Positions 14,287 through 19,173 of a stretch of 19,173 nucleotides of DNA are shown one piece after another; position 1 is the stretch's first letter; every line of letters starts with the position of its first letter. Source of the stretch: Spirochaetia bacterium. Its GTDB lineage: Bacteria; Spirochaetota; Spirochaetia; Treponematales; Breznakiellaceae. The translations under genes were made by a program, and so were the position numbers. The notes under the pieces are model-generated. The model saw nothing but the letters and a program-made list of their open reading frames with translations, ran no database searches and was not told the origin of the DNA. The stretch lies in contig BNVA01000018.1 in NCBI GenBank assembly GCA_025997755.1, forward strand, positions 1-19,173. Direction: 5' to 3'.

Positions 14287-15174
14287 TCATTTAGCTACTG
14301 CCAATGTCCACACTGAATTGTCTTTTGGATCTATCCATATTTCAATAACAAAAAACTCACGTAAAGTCCCGCTGCTTTTTTCGATGCTGACGTTTGACGC
14401 AAGTGTCGTGCCGCTTATTTCGTAAGCGTCATGCTTTGTCTGCATTTCGCTTTTTACCCGTGTAATTAACGCGCCTGCCGCACTTTTGTAGGATGCCATA
14501 ATTGAATCGGAATAGTACCTGTATGCGTCCGACTGGCCAACCGCCGCCATATACCCCGATATTGAGGCGGGCGGCGAACTTATCCACGCGGGTCCCCGTC
14601 TTTTTATAAAAGCAGATTCATATTCGACAAAGAGCGGTATTTCTGTTTGAAGATGAACACGGACAAAGGCATTATTTTTTTCTATAAACACATCGGTTTC
14701 TTTATCAAAAACAAATGAGTCTATATACTTTTGGTACCCCGTATCATAGCTAAGGTCGATCTGTCTGCTAAAGTACTGATCAAAACGTCCTAATCCTTCG
14801 TTGTCTATCGAAAGGGATTGTACGGTAACGCCGTAAAACATCGCCGCTTTTTTTGCCGCGTCGTCTAACGCGGCGGCAATGGTATCTTCTGTTCTACGTT
14901 GTAACGGCGCTACCCCGATAATGACTAAATCACCTGAAACCGGTTTTGAATCCCAATGCTTTTGTTTAAACAGCTCCGCCATGTCTTGCCGTCCGGCCCT
15001 TTTTGCGCTGCCGTCATACGGCATTGGCTGCTCTTGAACAAACATAGTGCCGCAAGCCGACAACGCTAAACACAACAATAAGTGCGGGGGTAGCGTAAGC
15101 CCCCACAGCCGTGAAGCGGCGAGGAGGCTGGAGCGCAGGGGGGTGAACCCCCTCCTTAAAACATTAAACGGCAC
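14287..15174 (-). CDS. LPP20-like lipoprotein with repeat-derived signal peptide
   Basis: A 295-residue predicted lipoprotein if read from GTG at 15172-15174. The hydrophobic segment LLLCLALSAC gives a lipobox with Cys at residue 41. The mature region has LPP20/FlgP-like features (DDAAKKAAMFYG, WISSPPASISGYMAAVGQSDAYRYYSDSIMASYKSAA) and a terminal beta-rich stretch. Residues about 6-30 are encoded by a very GC-rich, hairpin-rich element unlike the rest of the gene, which appears to have replaced or extended the original N-terminus. The GTG has no Shine-Dalgarno site; the only good one (AAGGAGG) lies inside the element with no ordinary start codon after it. The start, and whether the protein is still exported well, are therefore uncertain. 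It follows the upstream lipoprotein gene by 13 nt. Confidence 0.6.
   Translation of the reverse strand: MPFNVLRRGFTPLRSSLLAASRLWGLTLPPHLLLCLALSACGTMFVQEQPMPYDGSAKRAGRQDMAELFKQKHWDSKPVSGDLVIIGVAPLQRRTEDTIAAALDDAAKKAAMFYGVTVQSLSIDNEGLGRFDQYFSRQIDLSYDTGYQKYIDSFVFDKETDVFIEKNNAFVRVHLQTEIPLFVEYESAFIKRRGPAWISSPPASISGYMAAVGQSDAYRYYSDSIMASYKSAAGALITRVKSEMQTKHDAYEISGTTLASNVSIEKSSGTLREFFVIEIWIDPKDNSVWTLAVAK
15084..15158. repeat. GC-rich three-hairpin element inserted in a lipoprotein gene
   Basis: Three stem-loops in about 75 bp: GGGGG (15086-15090) with CCCCC (15100-15104); GCCG (15108-15111) with CGGC (15117-15120); and GGGGGG (15138-15143) with CCCCC (15148-15152) around a TGAA loop. Base composition is far above the neighbouring genes. 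On the minus strand it is open in frame and forms part of a signal peptide. Its form suggests a dispersed palindromic repeat of the REP/RPE kind, but only one copy is in this window. Boundaries are approximate. Confidence 0.65.
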
Positions 15175-15187
15175 TGAAAAAAATCAC

Positions 15188-15799
15188 TTATTTATCGACT
15201 ACCTGAACATCTTCCGCAGCCATCTTGGCGAACGCGGCTTCCATTCTAGTCTGCGCATCGAAGGCTTTCATCGCGCTGTTGTTAAGTTTAGCTTGCGCGG
15301 CGGCTTCGTTTATCTCGTTGGCTACATCTGATTTGCTCATAGAAACGACAACCCAGTAGGTACCGTCGGAACCTTGATCCTGCGCTATAACTGTGGCGCC
15401 GGTGAGTCTTGATTTGGAAAGGGCCTGGGTGATGTTCTCCTGAAAGTTTACCGCTGTTTCGGGGGAACCTTCGGATTCAGCCGTATAATCGGTAACCATG
15501 TTTTTGATCATTGTGTTTAGCTGGCGTGAAAGTTCCGCACGGGCGCGGGTATTTGCCGTTGTCAACGACATGCTGATGCTGGACATTTTTGCCGCACCGA
15601 TGGCGATAAGCTCATCCTGACCTGCTCCCATTAGTGCCTTCTGAACAAAATCCGGCACACTGGAACCGTTTACTTTTCTGGGCGCGGCATTGTTAGCCGC
15701 CTCCGCCGCCTGAGAACCGCTCTTGACCGATGGCTTTGAGGCACACGATACGGCGGTAATAACTGCCGCCACACATAAAATCGCTAGTAACTTCTTCAT
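15188..15799 (-). CDS. LPP20-like lipoprotein with C-terminal shared module
   Basis: A 203-residue predicted lipoprotein. The signal peptide ends in the lipobox AVSC, with Cys19 lipidated. An Ala/Ser-rich linker (20-45) leads to an LPP20-type domain (about 46-160), with PDFVQKAL, LIAIGAAKMSS and the strand YWVVVSMSKSDV. The C-terminal tail is helical and contains the shared module at residues 171-190 (KLNNSAMKAFDAQTRMEAAF). TGGAG precedes the ATG at normal spacing. It follows the LpoB-like gene after a 108-nt hairpin-rich gap. LPP20 proteins are outer-membrane-linked lipoproteins in other bacteria; a structural or scaffolding role is inferred. Confidence 0.75.
   Translation of the reverse strand: MKKLLAILCVAAVITAVSCASKPSVKSGSQAAEAANNAAPRKVNGSSVPDFVQKALMGAGQDELIAIGAAKMSSISMSLTTANTRARAELSRQLNTMIKNMVTDYTAESEGSPETAVNFQENITQALSKSRLTGATVIAQDQGSDGTYWVVVSMSKSDVANEINEAAAQAKLNNSAMKAFDAQTRMEAAFAKMAAEDVQVVDK
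15230..15289 (-). other. Shared 20-residue module, copy in the 203-residue lipoprotein
   Basis: Encodes residues 171-190 and fits K-L-[ND]-x(8)-A-Q-x-R-M-[DE]-x-[AT]-F. Here the module is C-terminal, after the folded domain, unlike its N-terminal place in the large LPP20-like lipoprotein. Confidence 0.7.
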
Positions 15800-15816
15800 A
15801 TAAACTCCATTTTTTT

Positions 15817-15838
15817 ACGGCATTTAGCCGTTTTTATT
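15817..15838 (+). terminator. Hairpin plus T-tract, plus-strand polarity
   Basis: ACGGC (15817-15821) pairs with GCCGT (15827-15831) around a 5-nt loop, and the plus strand continues with TTTTATTTT. This is the form of an intrinsic terminator on the plus strand, where no gene is expected; it could stop antisense transcription. On the minus strand the same hairpin precedes an A-tract and the ribosome-binding site of the 203-residue lipoprotein gene, so it would not terminate there but could shape the leader. Confidence 0.4.
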
Positions 15839-15840
15839 TT

Positions 15841-15905
15841 GCGCTTAAAGCGCTTAAAGCAGAACCTGCTTTTGAATAAACCACCGATAGCGTATATAGT
15901 TACGA
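15841..15905. repeat. Run of inverted repeats in the lpoB-like to LPP20-like gap
   Basis: Further hairpins stand in the same 108-nt gap: GCGCTT-A-AAGCGC (15841-15853), and AAAGCAG (15856-15862) with CTGCTTT (15866-15872), a 7-bp stem with a 3-nt loop. A TATAGT/ACTATA inverted repeat flanks the lpoB-like stop codon. None has a T-tract on the minus strand. Such stacked hairpins commonly protect the 3' end of an upstream transcript segment; no promoter stands out among them. Confidence 0.45.
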
Positions 15906-15907
15906 TA

Positions 15908-16552
15908 CTATAATTTTATTTTTGGACGAACGATCACTTTTTTTATTTCGTTGTTATCGCCTTCCCAAAGAATACGGTTTGTTTCTGTATTGGTTAAGGT
16001 TGCCTTGACGAAATAAGAACGGACAGTTTGATTACCGGAACTGTCTACGATTGAATTAACTTCGCCTGAAAGCATAAAGTCTGCGGCAGCTTCCCTGCCT
16101 ATACCAACCGAGTTGGCGGCATTACCTGCGTTCTGATCTTCCCGCTCGGCGCGTATATCCTCCCGTGCCTTACCGCCTTCGACAAACGCAAAGACACCAC
16201 CGTTGATGATGCTTGTCCGCATCATGTTGGCGATTATCTGTGTATTGATATGCTCGCTGCTGTTATTGCGAAAAGTTCCGACAATAACGGTAGGATGTTC
16301 CCCCTTGTTTTTCCGTCCGTAATCGCTCACAAAATCCGTAACCTGCTTTGCCTTCTCCATCTTATCAATTAGGCTGTCGGCAACAGTACGCACATCCGTA
16401 TCGTTCCAGTAACCGCTTAAATCAATGGCAGTATCCGTGCTTACCCTTGTTACTTTAGGCGATGAGGCGCATGAAACAAGCCCAAACAAAAGAACCAGCG
16501 ATAGCAACACCGGTGTGTTGTGTTTTATCAACAAGTTCCACCTAAAACTCAT
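15908..16552 (-). CDS. LpoB-like lipoprotein (penicillin-binding protein activator family)
   Basis: A 214-residue predicted lipoprotein from the ATG at 16552; E. coli LpoB has 213. Lipobox LVSC places Cys at residue 28. The mature part has DLSGYWNDTDVRTVADSLI, PTVIVGTFRNNSSEHINT, FAFVEGG, ADFMLSGEVNSIVD and a C-terminal strand ending NRILWEGD, the pattern of the LpoB/TolB-N-like fold. In E. coli LpoB reaches from the outer membrane to activate the peptidoglycan synthase PBP1b; by family this gene points to cell-wall synthesis control, but the family is broad. Longer in-frame starts (16594, 16627) would overlap the VWA gene and lack ribosome-binding sites; the 16552 start sits right after a promoter. 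Confidence 0.75.
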   Translation of the reverse strand: MSFRWNLLIKHNTPVLLSLVLLFGLVSCASSPKVTRVSTDTAIDLSGYWNDTDVRTVADSLIDKMEKAKQVTDFVSDYGRKNKGEHPTVIVGTFRNNSSEHINTQIIANMMRTSIINGGVFAFVEGGKAREDIRAEREDQNAGNAANSVGIGREAAADFMLSGEVNSIVDSSGNQTVRSYFVKATLTNTETNRILWEGDNNEIKKVIVRPKIKL

Positions 16553-16558
16553 AATAAA

Positions 16559-16587
16559 TATATACCGGATTATGGGAATTCTTTCAA
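16559..16587 (-). promoter_or_regulatory. Promoter of the lpoB-like gene, leaderless geometry
   Basis: On the minus strand TTGAAA (16582-16587) is followed by a 17-nt spacer and TATATA (16559-16564). The ATG at 16552 begins 7 nt after this -10. An overlapping TATATT (16557-16562) is a better -10 match with a 19-nt spacer and gives an equally short leader. No Shine-Dalgarno site precedes the ATG. The promoter would let the lipoprotein genes be transcribed separately from the ATPase and VWA genes. Confidence 0.5.
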
Positions 16588-18026
16588 GAGGCATACCTAA
16601 GCAGCACCGTTTCAAATATTTTTGCAAAGTCTGCGGGTTTAACTTGTTCCGCGTTGTATTTCAAATTTGAACCTGCCATAGAAAACCAGTGTGCAAAACT
16701 CATATTCTTGTTTATATTCGCAAGCGCTATTGCCGTCTTTCTTATCTTTATATCTTTCGCAGCTTCAAGCCATGAGTAAAGATCATCCTGAAAATCGCTT
16801 ATAATAAAAAAAGCAGAATCATCGTCAAAATATTTTTTGCAGTATTCAATACCGTGCGACAGAATTGTACTGCCGCCGGCGGTAATTTCTATAAGATCGT
16901 CTAACGAGCGGTCGGAACACAGTGAATCCGACCAGCATATAAGCCTGCTCTTTTTTTTGTTAAAAACGCCTTCCGCGCCTACTATAGTTCTAACAACACT
17001 TTTTAGAAAATTAACGGGAATACTGCCCGATACATCCAGCAAAATGAACAGCGCTGCCGGACGGCTGTCGGCAATTTTAAGGCGGCGCGGTACAAGAGTT
17101 TGATTATCAAATTTGTTACGATTTATGTTATAAACAATATCTGTTTTTATACGTTTCTTTTTTTCTATAATGCTGCGTTCACGTAAGATTGTTAAAAGTT
17201 CTTTTGTGTCCGAACATTCGCTTACAGAATACGATGACGCCGCTCCGGTTATATGCGAAGTTCTGCCTACTTTAATATCATTATCAAAAGGATTTTCTTT
17301 GTTTTCTATAATCGTTTTGCAGCTTTGATAAAGTTCTTTAAGATTGTCCTGCGTTTTTTTTTCTGCATTATAACTTGTAATATCTCCGGTCTTTATTTTT
17401 TTACCTTCCCCGCTTCCTATATCATCAAGTGATGACTTCATATCGCGGCATAGAAAAACCATATAGCTTGTCCAATCAAGTCCCAATGGCCAGCCCGGTT
17501 TTGGGTAGCACAAAGCTGTGTCATTGCGTATAACGCAGTCATTTTCCATAAGCAAGTTTTTTGCCGTATCCCAATCATCTTTAAATAGTTTGCTGTTAAT
17601 TTCCATAGATTTTGCAATTCCCGAAAAACGGTCAAAAATGTATTTTGAATAATAGCCTAAGCGTTGGGCAGTATTTTTTTCTTCCGGCAGCCGTAAAAAA
17701 ATCAGTGATATGTTTTTTTTAAAAAAGCTGTCAAATAAGCGCATTTGCGTGTTCGGCAGTAAAAAATGATTGTAGAGGATATGTCCCTTTTCCCTAAGAT
17801 CGCATACCAATTTGCAGTGATCTCCCATTTTTTTATTCAAATAAACACAGTACTCGCCGCGAAGCGCCCTAAAAGAATATGATACAATGTTTGTACTAAT
17901 ATCGTTTAAATTCTTTTCAATGTATGATATTTCTATTCCAAGCGAATTCAAAACTGTGCTTATTTCTTCGTACCGACACGGTTTCCAATCATCTGGAAGT
18001 TTTAAACTGTTTTCCGGCGCTGTCAT
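16584..18026 (-). CDS. VWA-domain protein, DUF2201/ViaA-like partner of a MoxR ATPase
   Basis: A 480-residue cytoplasmic protein with no signal peptide. The C-terminal von Willebrand A domain (about 322-480) has a full metal-ion-dependent adhesion site: DVSGS (Asp331, Ser333, Ser335), Thr387 in AGGST, and Asp411 in ISDF. The N-terminal half contains REKGHILYNH (78-87), matching the H-E-x-x-H-x(4)-H pattern of the putative metallopeptidase region of DUF2201 proteins except that the first His is Arg. A charged, low-complexity segment (about 205-250) joins the halves. Length and gene order resemble ViaA, partner of the MoxR-family ATPase RavA in E. coli, though similarity is limited to the VWA part. 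The ATG is 6 nt after the ATPase stop without a Shine-Dalgarno site, so coupling is likely. Confidence 0.75.
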   Translation of the reverse strand: MTAPENSLKLPDDWKPCRYEEISTVLNSLGIEISYIEKNLNDISTNIVSYSFRALRGEYCVYLNKKMGDHCKLVCDLREKGHILYNHFLLPNTQMRLFDSFFKKNISLIFLRLPEEKNTAQRLGYYSKYIFDRFSGIAKSMEINSKLFKDDWDTAKNLLMENDCVIRNDTALCYPKPGWPLGLDWTSYMVFLCRDMKSSLDDIGSGEGKKIKTGDITSYNAEKKTQDNLKELYQSCKTIIENKENPFDNDIKVGRTSHITGAASSYSVSECSDTKELLTILRERSIIEKKKRIKTDIVYNINRNKFDNQTLVPRRLKIADSRPAALFILLDVSGSIPVNFLKSVVRTIVGAEGVFNKKKSRLICWSDSLCSDRSLDDLIEITAGGSTILSHGIEYCKKYFDDDSAFFIISDFQDDLYSWLEAAKDIKIRKTAIALANINKNMSFAHWFSMAGSNLKYNAEQVKPADFAKIFETVLLRYAS

Positions 18027-18032
18027 TTATTA

Positions 18033-19106
18033 TTATTTTAACATTGAATTGAGCATATCTTCTTTTAATTCTTTATACGCTTCTTGAATTAGGCGCAGAT
18101 CATTTTTTATTTTTGTGTCATTATTTTTTGATAACACATCAAGGAGATAATCAAGACGCTGCATATCATCTACAAAATTAAAAACTTGATCCGAACCGGA
18201 TGTAAGGCTTTGCTTTACAATTTCAACTTTTTCTTTTTCAAGCCCGTAGCATTTTTCGATGTGACGGAGGAGCAGGTCAAGGTGTTTTTCATTATCTTTT
18301 GAAAAAACATCAGACTCGTTGTATAGTATCCAAAGATTGACTGCTTCCGCCGTAGTTTTTCCGGAAAAATCTAATTCTAAATTTGGCACGCCCTTTTTTT
18401 CATTTATGGCTGGATTTTCTTGAAGCAAAGCGTATAGTCTTTTCCAAAGTGTTTCTAAACTTTTTAAGTATGTCTTTTGCTGCATTTCGCTGAATGAATT
18501 CATTCCAAGCCCTGCAAGGCCAAAAACCATATTGATCATTATAGTTTCATGGCGTTCTATCGTCATTCCAAACCGTAAAAACGAAAGCATGATCTTATAA
18601 AGATAGTATAGGGTTCTACCCGTAATAAAATTGTATACAAAGCGGGTATCGCTTTCGTATATATTATTCAGCATTTGATTATTTATATCTAAGGCAGAAC
18701 CATTTTCGTTTTTGTTTTCTTCAAATGAATCAAAAATAGTTGTAAATAATTTTTTAAGCCCATCCTTTAGCGCATCTTTTTTTTCTTGTGTAAGTTCTGT
18801 TTTTTGATAAACAACTATATCTTTTACTCGTTGATTTTCGTCCTGTAAGAATTCATCCAAGAAAGCTTTGCTGCTTTCGTACTGTAAATTAACCAAACAA
18901 AAACGGTTTAGGATAGGAGCCATGATATTAAAAAAAACAGGTATATTCTGTTTGTAGTTTGCCGCGGCTATAACCAATGTTGAATCCGGAAGTTTTTTGT
19001 TATACCCTATAGTTCTGTCAAAAACTAATTGCAGCATTGCGCCTTGAACATTTTCCTGAACTGTGCTTATTTCATCCAAAAAAGCAGCGAATGTATTTTT
19101 TGTTTT
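18033..19106 (-). CDS. MoxR-type AAA+ ATPase, C-terminal part, truncated by contig end
   Basis: About 357 codons are open here, but the N-terminal third, including Walker A, is missing. What remains starts at Walker B (AFLDEIS), followed by VQGAMLQLVFDR, sensor 1 STLVIAAANY and the arginine-finger region PILNRFCLVNL, the order seen in MoxR-family ATPases. The C-terminal 200 residues are a helical, charged domain not recognised. MoxR ATPases act as chaperone-like partners of VWA proteins, and the next gene is one. The TTG at 19079 is not a real start, being the Leu of the Walker B motif. An in-frame TGA at 19107-19109 and the sequence beyond it probably reflect assembly error near the adapter-derived end, not a real disruption. 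Confidence 0.75.
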   Translation of the reverse strand, partial: KTKNTFAAFLDEISTVQENVQGAMLQLVFDRTIGYNKKLPDSTLVIAAANYKQNIPVFFNIMAPILNRFCLVNLQYESSKAFLDEFLQDENQRVKDIVVYQKTELTQEKKDALKDGLKKLFTTIFDSFEENKNENGSALDINNQMLNNIYESDTRFVYNFITGRTLYYLYKIMLSFLRFGMTIERHETIMINMVFGLAGLGMNSFSEMQQKTYLKSLETLWKRLYALLQENPAINEKKGVPNLELDFSGKTTAEAVNLWILYNESDVFSKDNEKHLDLLLRHIEKCYGLEKEKVEIVKQSLTSGSDQVFNFVDDMQRLDYLLDVLSKNNDTKIKNDLRLIQEAYKELKEDMLNSMLK

Positions 19107-19132
19107 TCATGTTCAATGCGTTTAAGCTACTG

Positions 19133-19173
19133 TTTTTTTTTTTTTTTTTTTTTTAAATGATCCGGCGACCACC
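19133..19173. other. Sequencing-adapter artefact at the contig end
   Basis: A run of 22 T (19133-19154) is followed by a sequence that matches the Illumina P5 adapter start AATGATACGGCGACCACC at 17 of 18 bases (19156-19173). On the minus strand this is adapter followed by poly-A, the form of reads that pass through a short insert and off the adapter end. It is not genomic. The true genomic boundary lies somewhere between about 19080 and 19132. Confidence 0.9.

Noticed and set aside
14287..15174. A copy of the shared 20-residue module in the repeat-bearing lipoprotein
   Set aside because: The segment RQDMAELF is only loosely similar and does not keep the K-L or A-Q-x-R-M spacing.
16553..16627. 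Longer starts for the lpoB-like gene at 16594 or 16627
   Set aside because: They overlap the VWA gene or its promoter region, lack ribosome-binding sites and push the lipobox too far from the N-terminus for a signal peptide.
18033..19109. Frameshifted or broken ATPase pseudogene
   Set aside because: The apparent stop lies next to adapter-derived sequence at the contig end; all motifs inside the reliable part are intact.

Overview
The window looks like a chromosomal contig end from a spirochaete, most likely a Treponema relative. The evidence is indirect: moderate GC content, a dense set of lipoproteins (LPP20-type and LpoB-type), and a periplasmic binding protein whose mature N-terminus begins with a Gly/Lys-rich stretch, which to my recollection is common in treponemes. 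No rRNA, tRNA or CRISPR array was seen.

Region 1 (1-887) is debris. It holds the N-terminal part of an IS66-family transposase running off the left edge, a short C-terminal remnant of an unknown protein, and the promoter of the next operon. Region 2 (888-9620, + strand) is an eight-gene operon for uptake and processing of the quorum-sensing signal autoinducer-2 (AI-2), or a close analogue: lsrA-lsrC-lsrD-lsrB-lsrF-(large cupin-like protein)-lsrK-(small cupin). The order resembles enterobacterial lsrACDBF, but lsrK lies inside the operon, lsrR is absent, and lsrG is absent with two cupin-type proteins in the operon instead. Region 3 (9673-10181, + strand) is a small two-gene toxin-antitoxin-like pair.

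Region 4 (10198-19106, - strand) is a head-to-tail gene set, read from high to low coordinates: MoxR-type AAA+ ATPase (cut by the contig end), VWA-domain protein with a degenerate metallopeptidase motif, LpoB-like lipoprotein, LPP20-like lipoprotein, a second lipoprotein whose signal peptide contains a GC-rich hairpin repeat, a 50-residue lipoprotein (14103-14255), a large LPP20-like lipoprotein, and a polytopic membrane protein with a spermidine-synthase-like domain. Three of the lipoproteins share a 20-residue module with identical spacing, which suggests they belong to one envelope complex. This cluster is the best candidate for an undescribed system.

Two cross-cutting observations matter. 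First, three genes that begin transcription units (lsrA, the toxin-like gene, the lpoB-like gene) have a promoter-like -10 element ending 7 nt before the start codon, the spacing expected for leaderless mRNAs, while most genes inside operons have Shine-Dalgarno sites. Second, the right end (19133-19173) is a 22-T run followed by a near-exact Illumina P5 adapter sequence, so it is a sequencing artefact and explains the truncated ATPase gene.
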